Positions 6,915 to 14,155 of a stretch of DNA of 14,155 bases are shown here, piece by piece. The stretch spans positions 1-14,155 of the forward strand of contig JBHBXR010000206.1 in assembly GCA_041795785.1 (NCBI GenBank). Reading direction: 5' to 3'. The translations under genes were made by a program, and so were the position numbers. Each line of letters starts with the position of its first letter. Positions within the stretch are counted from its first letter, which is position 1. The notes under the pieces were generated by a model. The model did no database searches, was not told the origin of the DNA, and saw only the letters and a list, made by a program, of their open reading frames with translations. This DNA is from CAJPST01 sp041795785. Lineage in GTDB: Bacteria; Pseudomonadota; Gammaproteobacteria; Enterobacterales; Pasteurellaceae.

Positions 6915-7541
6915 CTATTTCTTCTTGCCTTTACGCTGATCGTCAAACTCCGCGCCTTTCGGCACGCTGAATTTGAATAAATCGTTGGGTAACGGATTAT
7001 TAGTAATATTACGCAAAATGTATAAATTGGACTGTCCGTCTTTTTCAATGGTACTGAATCCTTTAAGAACGCCGTCCGCATCAATACGCACGTCAAACTG
7101 CTTGATATTGCTGTTTTTCGCTTTCGGTTTTAATACGAAAGTATCGGATTTTTGTTCCACCGAATATTGCTGCCAGTGGGATTTTTCATTGCTGGTCAAC
7201 AATACGAAAGGCGTATTGTTGACGGCGTCTTCCACCCAATTCGCCGTCACTTGCTCAACGAAAGGATCGTAAAACCATAAGGTTTTACCGTCGGAGATAA
7301 TTTTGGTTTCCTGCGGGCTTTGATTATCCATTCGGAACAAATTCGGGCGTTTGATCTGAATTCTGCCCGTTCCCTGCTGCACCTGATCACCCGTCGCCGA
7401 GCTGACGTTTTGGGTAAAATCAGCCGCAAACGAATGAACTTTCTGTAAGCGGTTCTGTAATTCGCTTGCCGCATCCGCCCACACGGAAGCGGCTGCCGTC
7501 ATTGCAAAAAGTGCGGTTAAAAATTTCGTTGTTTTTTTCAT
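6915..7541 (-). CDS. lolA: Outer-membrane lipoprotein carrier protein LolA
   Basis: LolA is the periplasmic chaperone that takes outer-membrane lipoproteins from the LolCDE complex to LolB. From the ATG at 7541 it is 208 residues, close to the family's usual 200-205. The signal peptide is MKKTTK plus a hydrophobic core ending in SVWA, cleaved after Ala22. The mature protein starts DAASELQNRLQKVHSFAADFTQ, the usual LolA opening; SPQETKIISDGKTLWFYDPFVEQVT is the conserved core. The frame runs open 16 codons further upstream (to 7589), but only the ATG at 7541 has a strong AAGGA site 7 bases away and a proper signal peptide. It lies 48 bases after ftsK and 8 bases before rarA. Confidence 0.96.
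   Translation of the reverse strand: MKKTTKFLTALFAMTAAASVWADAASELQNRLQKVHSFAADFTQNVSSATGDQVQQGTGRIQIKRPNLFRMDNQSPQETKIISDGKTLWFYDPFVEQVTANWVEDAVNNTPFVLLTSNEKSHWQQYSVEQKSDTFVLKPKAKNSNIKQFDVRIDADGVLKGFSTIEKDGQSNLYILRNITNNPLPNDLFKFSVPKGAEFDDQRKGKKK
7509..7517 (+). repeat. DNA uptake signal sequence inside the lolA signal peptide
   Basis: A perfect AAGTGCGGT followed by AT tracts. Its complement ACC GCA CTT encodes Thr9-Ala10-Leu11 in the hydrophobic core of the LolA signal peptide. Confidence 0.9.
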
Positions 7542-7545
7542 TTTA

Positions 7546-7553
7546 CTTTCCTT
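7546..7553 (-). promoter_or_regulatory. lolA ribosome binding site that fixes the start
   Basis: AAGGAAAG on the - strand, its AAGGA core 7 bases before the ATG at 7541. It decides against the upstream ATG at 7589, which would add 16 residues ahead of the signal peptide. Confidence 0.8.
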
Positions 7554-7589
7554 TTCAAAACCGTGCCGTAAAGCACAATTGATTAACAA

Positions 7590-10325
7590 TCAATAATCCT
7601 GATTACGCGTCAGTAATTCGCGTTTACCGTTACGCATTTCCGAAACAATACCCTGCTCTTCCATTTGTTCCATAATATTCGCCGCACGGTTAAAACCGAC
7701 TTTCAAGCGACGCTGGATAAAGGAAGTTGACGTGTTGCCCGAATTCATGACAATTTCCACCGCCTGATCAAATAACGGATCCAAATCCCCCGAACTTGCG
7801 CCGCCAAACTCTTCATCTTCCGCTTCTTCTTCCACACTTTCCAAAATAGCGGAAACATATTGCGGTTTACCGCGTGCGCGCCAATCGTCGGCAACACGCG
7901 CCACTTCATCATCGGACATAAAGGCACCGTGTACCCGCACCAAATCCGTGCTGCCGTTTGCCATATACAACATATCGCCTTTGCCGAGTAAGGCTTCCGC
8001 TCCGTTCTGATCCAAAATCGTACGCGAGTCGTTACGTTGTACTACGCTAAAAGCGATACGACTCGGGATATTGGATTTAATCAATCCCGTGATCACATCC
8101 ACCGACGGACGTTGTGTCGCTAAAATCACATGGATACCAATCGCGCGGGCTTTTTGCGTTAAACGGGCGATTAATTCTTCAATTTGTTTACCCGCCACCA
8201 TCATCAAATCGGCGAACTCATCGACAATCAACACGATATAGCTGAGTTTTTCCAACGCCGGCGGCATACTGTGCATTGAATCACCCGGTTTCCAAGTCGG
8301 ATCCGGAATCGGCAGATTCATTGCGGCGGCTTCATCAATCTTATCGTTATAACCTTCGATGTTACGCACCCGCAAATGCGCCAATAATTGATAACGGCGT
8401 TCCATTTCGTCCACACACCAACGCAATGCATTGGCGGCTTTTTTCATATCCGTCACCACTTCGGTCAACAAATGCGGAATGTCGTTATAAATGGACAATT
8501 CCACCACTTTCGGATCGATCATAATAAACTTCACCTGCTCCGGTTTAACGCGGAACAACAGGCTTAAAATCATTGTGTTGATCCCAACGGACTTACCCGA
8601 CCCGGTGGAACCCGCCACCAATAAATGCGGTGTCTTGGCCAAATCAATCACCACCGGTTTCCCGCTGATATCTTTACCCAACGCCATCGGCAATAAGGCG
8701 TCGGAACGACGGAACTCATCGCTGTCCAACACATCGCGTAAAGAAACGATTTGACGGTGATCGTTCGGCGTTTCAATGCCGATATAAGGCTTACCCGGAA
8801 TCACTTCCGCCACTCGAATGGAACGGAACATCAGCGCACGCGCCAAATCATTATCAATACCCGTCACTTTGGAAGCCTTGGTGCCCGGTTGCAACTCCAA
8901 TTCATAGCGGGTTACGACAGGACCAATCAACACGTCTTTTACCGTTGCCTTAATATTAAAATTGTACAATTGCTGTTCAATTCGTTTGGACGTTTCGACA
9001 ATCTCTTCCTGCGTAATATCCTGTGCGGCAACCGGACGGCGTTGTAACAAATCCAAACTCGGCAACGGCGTTGTCGGTTTCGCCGCAGAAACGGCTTTCG
9101 GCTGTAAAAGCGGATGAATCAAGCTGTTGTCATAAGGTTTATAAACCGGTGTTTCCGCACTTTGCTGCGAAGGGGTATTTAAGATCACCTTCAACGTATC
9201 TTCCGCATCCATTTCTTTGGCTTTTATCGCCATTTCCGCCATACGCCGTTGTTCTTGCTCGGCAAATTGCACCGCTAACGGTGCGTTTAGTTCCTCAAGT
9301 GCGGTCGGATTTTCCGTTGTTTTATGCAACGGCGATAAAGTCACTTTCGGCATCGGTTCGTCATTATCCGAAGTTTCCTCTTGCAACAACATTGCACGCT
9401 CATCCGGACGTAAAAATTCCGGCGAATTTTTCGCCGACCAATCAATCACTTTATCCACGGCAATTTTTACTTCCGGTAATTGCTCCGCCGTTTCCTGATT
9501 CAAATCGGCAAAGTGTTCCGGTCGGAATTTATCCTCCGTATTCGTGATATGATTCACGGTCAACCCGCTGATATTAATCGTCGTATGCGGTGTTGTCGGT
9601 GCGCTATGTTTGATTTGCTCCGGTTTAATCAAATCTTTAACGCTTTCAGGCGTTAATAATTTGTCGTCCGCTTCCGTTTGCGTCACGGTTTCACTCTCCA
9701 TCACCGTTTCCGTTTTTTCCGATTCGGTTTCTTCACCTTCTACGGCGTTGTCTTCATTTTTCATCGTGACCCAGCGGTAGAGTTTCATCAACATACGGAT
9801 TAATGAACCGCCCGAGCAAAAAATAAAGCCGACTACGGCGAACACAAATGCCGATATCAGCAAACCGAACTCACCTAACTGCGGTGAAAAACGCGCCACT
9901 AATTCGGCCCCCAACACGCCGCCTGCCGGATAGTTACCGGCATTATCCAACCATAACACGGCAAGTACGCTTAATCCGCATAACAACAGTGCAAAACCGA
10001 ACAAACGCAATGCAAAGCGTTTCCATGTCAACGCGTCCGAGCGGATCGTGCGGATAAAATAAAGCGGGGCGACGGACAACACAAAAGGAATGATATTGGC
10101 AAGCTGCCCGAATAACACGAACAACACATCCACTGACCAAGCGCCCAATTTACCGCCTTTATTCAACACCTCGGTTTGCGAACTGGAAACCGACCAAGCG
10201 TTATCAAAGGGATGATAAGTTGACCATGAAATAATTAAATAAATGCCCCAAAGCGCAATCAGACTAAATAGCAGTACGATCAGATATTGCTTTGGGGTGA
10301 AAGTGTCGGTGATACGTTTAATCAT
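7590..10325 (-). CDS. ftsK: DNA translocase FtsK
   Basis: This 911-residue inner-membrane divisome protein pumps chromosome termini across the septum and activates XerCD at dif. The N-terminal domain has about four membrane segments (roughly 14-33, 66-90, 103-126, 150-173). A hydrophilic linker (about 186-430), with an acidic Glu/Thr-rich start, follows. The motor (about 431-830) has Walker A AGSTGSGKS (571-579) and Walker B IVLIVDEF (697-704). The C-terminal gamma winged helix (about 849-911), which reads KOPS DNA and contacts XerD, includes STSFIQRRLKVGFNRAANIM. The linker is much shorter than in E. coli FtsK (about 1,330 residues in all). The start lies 11 bases after the lrp stop with no clear Shine-Dalgarno sequence, which suggests re-initiation after lrp. 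Confidence 0.97.
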   Translation of the reverse strand: MIKRITDTFTPKQYLIVLLFSLIALWGIYLIISWSTYHPFDNAWSVSSSQTEVLNKGGKLGAWSVDVLFVLFGQLANIIPFVLSVAPLYFIRTIRSDALTWKRFALRLFGFALLLCGLSVLAVLWLDNAGNYPAGGVLGAELVARFSPQLGEFGLLISAFVFAVVGFIFCSGGSLIRMLMKLYRWVTMKNEDNAVEGEETESEKTETVMESETVTQTEADDKLLTPESVKDLIKPEQIKHSAPTTPHTTINISGLTVNHITNTEDKFRPEHFADLNQETAEQLPEVKIAVDKVIDWSAKNSPEFLRPDERAMLLQEETSDNDEPMPKVTLSPLHKTTENPTALEELNAPLAVQFAEQEQRRMAEMAIKAKEMDAEDTLKVILNTPSQQSAETPVYKPYDNSLIHPLLQPKAVSAAKPTTPLPSLDLLQRRPVAAQDITQEEIVETSKRIEQQLYNFNIKATVKDVLIGPVVTRYELELQPGTKASKVTGIDNDLARALMFRSIRVAEVIPGKPYIGIETPNDHRQIVSLRDVLDSDEFRRSDALLPMALGKDISGKPVVIDLAKTPHLLVAGSTGSGKSVGINTMILSLLFRVKPEQVKFIMIDPKVVELSIYNDIPHLLTEVVTDMKKAANALRWCVDEMERRYQLLAHLRVRNIEGYNDKIDEAAAMNLPIPDPTWKPGDSMHSMPPALEKLSYIVLIVDEFADLMMVAGKQIEELIARLTQKARAIGIHVILATQRPSVDVITGLIKSNIPSRIAFSVVQRNDSRTILDQNGAEALLGKGDMLYMANGSTDLVRVHGAFMSDDEVARVADDWRARGKPQYVSAILESVEEEAEDEEFGGASSGDLDPLFDQAVEIVMNSGNTSTSFIQRRLKVGFNRAANIMEQMEEQGIVSEMRNGKRELLTRNQDY
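9297..9305 (+). repeat. DNA uptake signal sequence inside the ftsK linker
   Basis: A perfect AAGTGCGGT with the AT tracts following. Its complement ACC GCA CTT encodes Thr341-Ala342-Leu343 in the unstructured linker of FtsK. Confidence 0.9.
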
Positions 10326-10336
10326 TGTTTATGATA

Positions 10337-10816
10337 CTACTTCAATTGTAAATAATTGGTTTGTTTGACTTCTTCCATCACGACATACGTGCGGGTATCG
10401 TTTACGCCGGGCAAACGCAGCAATGTCGTGCCTAATAATTTTCGATACGCCGCCATATCCGCCACTCGGGTTTTCAACAGATAATCGAAATCCCCCGAAA
10501 CCAAATGGCATTCCTGAATTTCATCCAACTGCTGTACGGCGGCGTTAAATTCTTCAAATACATCGGGTTTACCGCGCACTAAAGTGATTTCTACGATGAC
10601 CAATAACGGCGAGTCCAACAACTCCGGGTTAAGCAACGCGCGATAGCCCATAATAATGCCTTGCTTTTCCAATCGTTTTACCCGTTCCAAACAAGGTGTC
10701 GGCGACAGCCCTACTTTTTTGGATAAATCAATATTGGAAATTTTACCGTTACGCTGCAATTCGTTTAAGATCTTAATATCAATACTATCAAGAGCCTTAG
10801 TCAACTTTTTGTCCAT
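10337..10816 (-). CDS. lrp: Leucine-responsive regulatory protein Lrp
   Basis: This 159-residue global regulator of amino-acid metabolism is also a nucleoid-shaping protein. It is close to E. coli Lrp (164 residues) along its whole length. The N-terminal helix-turn-helix (about 11-60) contains ISNIDLSKKVGLSPTPCLERV. The C-terminal RAM domain (about 70-150) binds leucine and forms octamers; ECHLVSGDFDYLLKTRV (102-118) and GVNDTRTYVVMEEVK (137-151) are the signature stretches. A GGGGGA ribosome site sits 5 bases before the ATG. It is 131 bases downstream of radA and 11 bases before ftsK. The leader is very T-rich on the coding strand, which suits autoregulation by Lrp, but no consensus site was firmly placed. 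Confidence 0.97.
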   Translation of the reverse strand: MDKKLTKALDSIDIKILNELQRNGKISNIDLSKKVGLSPTPCLERVKRLEKQGIIMGYRALLNPELLDSPLLVIVEITLVRGKPDVFEEFNAAVQQLDEIQECHLVSGDFDYLLKTRVADMAAYRKLLGTTLLRLPGVNDTRTYVVMEEVKQTNYLQLK

Positions 10817-10837
10817 AAAATTCCCCCAAAATCACCT

Positions 10838-10862
10838 ATAAAAAATAAAATAAAAAAAGAAA
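10838..10862 (-). promoter_or_regulatory. A/T-tract region in the lrp leader, possible Lrp or H-NS target
   Basis: The stretch is almost wholly A on the + strand (T on the lrp coding strand), broken by single T, C and G bases. It falls between the candidate lrp promoter and the lrp start. Lrp and related nucleoid proteins favour such bent AT-rich DNA; binding here is inferred. Confidence 0.3.
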
Positions 10863-10897
10863 ATCACCTGCTTATTGACATAATGCAGGACGGAAAT

Positions 10898-10925
10898 ATC
10901 TTACACTATTTTTAAACGGTTTTAA
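10898..10925 (-). promoter_or_regulatory. Possible lrp promoter
   Basis: On the - strand TTAAAA (10920-10925) and TAAGAT (10898-10903) are 16 bases apart, each matching 4 of 6 consensus bases. It would give a leader of about 75 bases. It is the best pair I see in the 131-base radA-lrp gap, but it is weak. Confidence 0.35.
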
Positions 10926-10947
10926 CAGCGGACAAAAAGAAAAAGCG

Positions 10948-12324
10948 CTAAAAATTCTCCACTACGGACAAGGCATCCGCCAGTTTTTTCACGGTGAAAA
11001 CGTCCATATTTTTGACCGCACTTTTCGGTTTGTTGGCGAAAGGCACAATGGCGCGTCTGAACCCGTGTTTCGCCGCTTCGGAAATACGTTCCTGACCGCT
11101 CGGCACCGGTCGGATTTCGCCCGCCAAGCCGACTTCGCCGAACACCACCAAATCCTGCGGTAACGGACGGTTGCGAAAACTGGAAATCAACGCTAACAAT
11201 AAGGCCAAATCCGCTCCGGTTTCACTAACTTTCACGCCGCCCACCACATTAACGAACACGTCCTGATCGGACATTTGCAAGCCGCCGTGACGATGTAATA
11301 CCGCCAATAATAAGGCTAAGCGGTTTTGCTCCAAGCCCACCGCCACACGGCGCGGATTTGCCAACATCGAATGATCCACCAACGCTTGAATTTCCACTAA
11401 TAAGGGACGGGTGCCCTCCCACAACACCATCACCGAGCTGCCCGGCGTTTGCTCTTCGCCACGGCTTAAAAAAATCGCCGAGGGATTTTTCACTTCGCGT
11501 AAACCCTGTTCCGTCATTGCAAAAACGCCTAATTCATTAACTGCGCCGAAACGGTTTTTATGGCTGCGCAAGGTGCGATAGCGGGAATCCGCTTCACCTT
11601 CCAATAAAATCGAGCAGTCAATACAGTGTTCCAATACTTTCGGCCCCGCCAAGGTGCCGTCTTTCGTCACATGACCGACCATAATAATAGCGACCTGACG
11701 GGTTTTCGCATAACGGGTTAAAAAAGATGCACATTCCCGCACCTGCGCCACGCTGCCCGGTGAAGACTGAATATCCGCCAAGTGCATCACTTGAATGGAG
11801 TCAATCACGATAATCTGCGGTTTCAATTGATCCGCCAAATTGCAGATCTGCTCGACGGACGTTTCCGATAACATATTCAATTTATCGGGCGGCAACCCCA
11901 AACGGTTGGCACGCATCGCCACCTGTTGTAAAGATTCTTCGCCGGTCACATAAAGTGCGGTCATATTTTGCGCCAATCCGCACATCACTTGTAACAATAA
12001 AGTACTCTTTCCCGCACCGGGATGTCCGCCGATTAAAATCGCACTGCCCGGGACAATACCGCCGCCCAACACCCGATCCAATTCATAAAAACCGCTCGTA
12101 AAGCGCGGCATTTCTTGTAGGCTTATCTCTGCCAACGTTTGAATTTTCGTTCGTGTTTCTCCCGCATAACCGCTGAAACGATCGTTTTTAGTCGGTTGCA
12201 TTGATACCATGCGCACTTCACTGATGGTATTCCACGCTTTGCACGCTGTGCATTGCCCCAGCCAGCGGGAAAATTCCGCACCGCAATCATTGCATACATA
12301 AGCCGTTTTCGGTGCTTTAGCCAT
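10948..12324 (-). CDS. radA: DNA repair protein RadA (Sms), branch-migration ATPase
   Basis: This 458-residue RecA-related, hexameric helicase-like ATPase extends D-loops and processes branched recombination intermediates; in naturally transformable bacteria it also helps integrate incoming DNA. The N-terminal C4 zinc finger has Cys11, Cys14, Cys25 and Cys28. Walker A is GGHPGAGKST (99-108), Walker B IIVIDS (171-176), and the family-specific KNRFG motif is at 256-260. The C-terminal Lon-protease-like domain (about 290-458) carries GEVGLAGEIRPV (396-407). Length matches E. coli RadA (460). The start codon lies within the last codons of the upstream CYTH gene (8-base overlap, ATGGCTAA), so translation is coupled. 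It contains two uptake signals, one in each direction. No obvious terminator separates it from lrp. Confidence 0.98.
   Translation of the reverse strand: MAKAPKTAYVCNDCGAEFSRWLGQCTACKAWNTISEVRMVSMQPTKNDRFSGYAGETRTKIQTLAEISLQEMPRFTSGFYELDRVLGGGIVPGSAILIGGHPGAGKSTLLLQVMCGLAQNMTALYVTGEESLQQVAMRANRLGLPPDKLNMLSETSVEQICNLADQLKPQIIVIDSIQVMHLADIQSSPGSVAQVRECASFLTRYAKTRQVAIIMVGHVTKDGTLAGPKVLEHCIDCSILLEGEADSRYRTLRSHKNRFGAVNELGVFAMTEQGLREVKNPSAIFLSRGEEQTPGSSVMVLWEGTRPLLVEIQALVDHSMLANPRRVAVGLEQNRLALLLAVLHRHGGLQMSDQDVFVNVVGGVKVSETGADLALLLALISSFRNRPLPQDLVVFGEVGLAGEIRPVPSGQERISEAAKHGFRRAIVPFANKPKSAVKNMDVFTVKKLADALSVVENF
11015..11023 (-). repeat. DNA uptake signal sequence near the radA 3' end
   Basis: A perfect AAGTGCGGT on the - strand, the only copy in this orientation. 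It is followed by CAAAAATATGGACGTTTT, matching the AT tracts. In the RadA frame it encodes Ser-Ala-Val (435-437). Confidence 0.9.
11953..11961 (+). repeat. DNA uptake signal sequence inside radA
   Basis: A perfect AAGTGCGGT. Its complement ACC GCA CTT encodes Thr122-Ala123-Leu124 just before YVTGEE of RadA. Confidence 0.88.
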
Positions 12325-13390
12325 TTTGTTTCACCGTTAATCGAATTAAATTGAGCATACGTTTTACATATTGCGCTTGTTGCAACAATTCTTTCAGTTT
12401 AACCATCACCGATAAATTATTTTTTGTTTCGCTATGCAAACGGATCAGATCTCGAATCTGATCAAACAAATAGCCGTTACTTTCCGCCAGCTCCGTTATC
12501 AGCTGTTCATCAAATTGCGCATTGCTACGAAGGAGTTGTTCATTAATAACTTTATTTAATAACTCACTATCATCAACATAATAATGATATAAATTAAAAA
12601 ACGCGCTGATTCGCGCGACGGTTTTCAAAAAATCCCCGCTGAAATAAGCCTCCGGCAGCACCAGCGTTTCTTCAATCAGTTGTTGTTCATACCGGAAAAG
12701 TGCGGTCAGTTTTTCTTGCGATTTTTCGGTGGAATCCTGCTCTAAAAATAAAATCCCGCGCCATTTTTCCAACCAATCCGTCACTTGCAATGCCGAAGAT
12801 TGAGCTAAACGATAGCCTCTTTTCGCCTTACTGAGCGAACTTAAGCGCACACCGTCGGTTAAACTTAATGCCGATACGAAAGCCAACAAATCTTCCAGTT
12901 GACCGTTTTTCAACTCGAATTCCACTTCGCAAATCGGTTCGATTCGTTCGTTTGCCCGAATTTCACCTTGATCCAACGCAATTTCAATTTCTGCGCCGTT
13001 GCCGCATTCGACCACCCAAAGCTGACGTTCAAAATCCGTGCTGAAAACCGGCTGTAAACGCAAATTATCCGGCAGAACAATATCGTCAAACCGTTTTAAC
13101 TGACTTAAATCCGGTTGTGCCGAGGTTAACGCGATATTATATTCCGGTCGGATATGCAAACCGCCGTTGACCTTGCCGTCGGTTTTCAAGGTTAAAGTGA
13201 ATTGACCGTCTTCCTCCCGCACCCGCAAGCCCATTTTATGTTTGGCAAAATAGCCGTCCGCCGTATCGTAATAACAATTGCCGAGAAACACGATCCGTTG
13301 TGCCGATACACGGAAATTACTGATATCTTGGGCTAAAAAATCAGCAAAATGCCGATCTACCGCCAACTTCAACTCTATTTCATTTTTCAT
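12317..13390 (-). CDS. CYTH-domain protein, YgiF-like putative inorganic triphosphatase
   Basis: This 357-residue protein opens with the CYTH signature ExExK (Glu4, Glu6, Lys8). It continues with YYDT (40-43), LRVR (55-58), TLK (67-69), the acidic CEVEFELK strand (154-161) and KAKRGYRL (188-195). These line the tunnel that binds triphosphate and metal. E. coli YgiF, a CYTH-CHAD protein of about 430 residues, is an inorganic triphosphatase, and the same activity is likely here. The region after about 205 is helical but shorter than a full CHAD domain and poor in His (only His269 and His319), so the CHAD part is reduced or divergent. AAAGGAT precedes the ATG. The stop overlaps the radA start by 8 bases. 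It heads the leftward block, divergent from the PhoU-like gene. Confidence 0.88.
   Translation of the reverse strand: MKNEIELKLAVDRHFADFLAQDISNFRVSAQRIVFLGNCYYDTADGYFAKHKMGLRVREEDGQFTLTLKTDGKVNGGLHIRPEYNIALTSAQPDLSQLKRFDDIVLPDNLRLQPVFSTDFERQLWVVECGNGAEIEIALDQGEIRANERIEPICEVEFELKNGQLEDLLAFVSALSLTDGVRLSSLSKAKRGYRLAQSSALQVTDWLEKWRGILFLEQDSTEKSQEKLTALFRYEQQLIEETLVLPEAYFSGDFLKTVARISAFFNLYHYYVDDSELLNKVINEQLLRSNAQFDEQLITELAESNGYLFDQIRDLIRLHSETKNNLSVMVKLKELLQQAQYVKRMLNLIRLTVKQNG
12698..12706 (+). repeat. DNA uptake signal sequence inside the CYTH gene
   Basis: A perfect AAGTGCGGT followed by CAGTTTTTCTTGCGATTTTT, an excellent match to the extended signal. Its complement ACC GCA CTT encodes Thr229-Ala230-Leu231. 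Confidence 0.9.
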
Positions 13391-13456
13391 TATAAATCCT
13401 TTAACATCAATTCGTTAAAAATGAAAGAAACGCCCGCTATAAAAAAATTACGTTAT

Positions 13457-13462
13457 ATTATA
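13457..13462 (-). promoter_or_regulatory. Possible -10 box for the CYTH-radA transcript
   Basis: A perfect TATAAT on the - strand, about 67 bases before the CYTH start codon. No good -35 is seen at 16-18 bases, so the box may rely on an activator or be a chance match in AT-rich DNA. Confidence 0.35.
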
Positions 13463-13505
13463 AATCTTTTTCGATTAAAACCGTGAATTTTTAACAAACA
13501 TAAGG

Positions 13506-13511
13506 TAATAT
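13506..13511 (+). promoter_or_regulatory. Possible -10 box for the PhoU-like gene
   Basis: TAATAT matches the -10 consensus at 4 of 6 positions and lies 43 bases before the start codon. The -35 position has only TGAATT-like sequence. It shares the 164-base divergent region with the CYTH promoter. Confidence 0.3.
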
Positions 13512-13554
13512 GCACACAAAATTTAATTCAACAAACTCTTGGAGCACCTTATTT

Positions 13555-14155
13555 ATGCCGATGAATAATATCTTAGGACTATTCGCTCACTCTCCCCTCA
13601 AACCCTTACAAAAACATTCCGATAAAGTCACTGAATCATGTAGTCTTTTAGTTCCTTTTTTCGAGGCGACTTTTTCTAACGACTGGGAAAAAGCGGAAGA
13701 ATTGCGTCAACAAATTTCAGAGACCGAACGTCAAGCCGATGCGTTAAAACGCGAAATTCGCTTGAAATTACCACGCGGTTTGTTCTTGCCGATTGATCGT
13801 ACGGATTTATTGGAATTAGTGACCCAACAAGATAAATTGGCAAACTATGCCAAAGATATTTCCGGTCGTATGGTGGGACGCCAATTCGGTATTCCGCAGG
13901 AATTACAGGAAGACTTTATGAAGTTTGTTTGTCGCAGTTTGGATGCCACCGTACAAGCTCATTTGGTCATTGAAGAAATGGACGAATTGTTACAAACCGG
14001 TTTTAAAGGTCGTGAATTAAAATTCGTTAATAATATGATCACCGAGTTGGATACCATTGAAGACGATACCGATCATATGCAAATAAAATTACGTCTGATG
14101 TTGCGTCAAATTGAAGATCGTTATAATCCGATTGACGTCATGTTTTTATATAAAA
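13555..14155 (+). CDS. PhoU-like DUF47 protein, TIGR00153 family (3' end outside window)
   Basis: 200 codons are open from the ATG at 13555 to the window end without a stop; the family is about 226 residues, so nearly all is present. The protein is all-helical with charged heptad-like segments (for example DWEKAEELRQQISETERQADALKREIRLKLP). The conserved stretches GLFLPIDRTDLLELVTQQDKLANYAKDI, GRMVGRQFGIP and NPIDVMFLYK identify it as the orthologue of H. influenzae HI1603. The family resembles PhoU and is usually paired with a Pit-type phosphate permease just downstream, which I would expect beyond the window; a role in phosphate uptake control is inferred from that. GGAG at 13541-13544, 10 bases before the first ATG, favours 13555 over the in-frame ATG at 13561. 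Confidence 0.92.
   Translation, partial: MPMNNILGLFAHSPLKPLQKHSDKVTESCSLLVPFFEATFSNDWEKAEELRQQISETERQADALKREIRLKLPRGLFLPIDRTDLLELVTQQDKLANYAKDISGRMVGRQFGIPQELQEDFMKFVCRSLDATVQAHLVIEEMDELLQTGFKGRELKFVNNMITELDTIEDDTDHMQIKLRLMLRQIEDRYNPIDVMFLYK

Noticed and set aside
7562..7578. GTGC-TTTACG-GCAC hairpin between ftsK and lolA
   Set aside because: A 4-bp stem without a T tract is too weak to call a terminator.
7542..7589. 16-residue N-terminal extension of LolA
   Set aside because: It would place charged residues ahead of a complete signal peptide and has no ribosome site; the ATG at 7541 has both.
9023..9547. 174-codon open frame opposite ftsK
   Set aside because: It lies wholly antisense to the ftsK linker, has no recognisable protein features, and is rich in Pro and Ser as expected for a shadow of a Glu/Thr/Ala-rich coding strand.
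10875..10902. Rightward TTGACA with TATCTT 16 bases on, in the radA-lrp gap
   Set aside because: The -35 is perfect but the -10 matches only 4 of 6, and it would transcribe antisense into radA with no gene to serve. A chance match in AT-rich DNA is likelier.
10930..10947. AGCGCT followed by T runs after the radA stop, as a terminator
   Set aside because: The palindrome is only 6 bases with no loop, too short for a stable hairpin; radA may read through into lrp.

Overview
The window comes from a Pasteurellaceae genome of the Haemophilus-type uptake-signal group. It holds seven perfect copies of the 9-base DNA uptake signal AAGTGCGGT, six read on the + strand and one on the - strand, each followed by the AT tracts typical of that signal. 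The housekeeping proteins (SerRS, RarA, LolA, FtsK, Lrp, RadA) are gammaproteobacterial in sequence. The genus cannot be fixed from this alone; a rumen-type Pasteurellaceae such as Basfia/Mannheimia or Actinobacillus succinogenes is a guess.

Region 1 (1-4104) is an accessory carbohydrate-type cassette. A MalK/UgpC-type ABC ATPase and a lipoprotein solute-binding protein (cut by the window edge) run leftward. A FadR-type GntR regulator and a Gfo/Idh/MocA oxidoreductase run rightward, overlapping by 14 bases. The 188-base divergent control region carries a pair of near-identical palindromes (probable operator of the regulator) and a good CRP site, so the cassette is probably induced by its own substrate and subject to catabolite control. 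The oxidoreductase has Thr where the family has its catalytic Lys, and the regulator lacks two of the usual metal-binding His of its effector domain. The substrate cannot be read from the sequence.

Region 2 (4105-13390) is a leftward housekeeping block: CYTH-domain protein, radA, lrp, ftsK, lolA, rarA, serS. Gaps are small (an 8-base overlap, then 131, 11, 48, 8 and 86 bases). The order lrp-ftsK-lolA-rarA-serS is the same as in E. coli. The block joins DNA recombination and repair (RadA, RarA), chromosome segregation and division (FtsK), lipoprotein sorting (LolA), global amino-acid regulation (Lrp) and tRNA charging (SerRS). A perfect 10-bp hairpin lies between serS and the convergent oxidoreductase.

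Region 3 (13391-14155) is a divergent promoter region and the first 200 codons of a rightward PhoU-like (DUF47/TIGR00153) protein, cut by the window end. No tRNA, rRNA, insertion sequence, phage gene or CRISPR array was seen, and no gene-free stretch exceeds 300 bases. I see no clear case of an undescribed system. The most unusual part is the region 1 cassette with its control region and its altered oxidoreductase.
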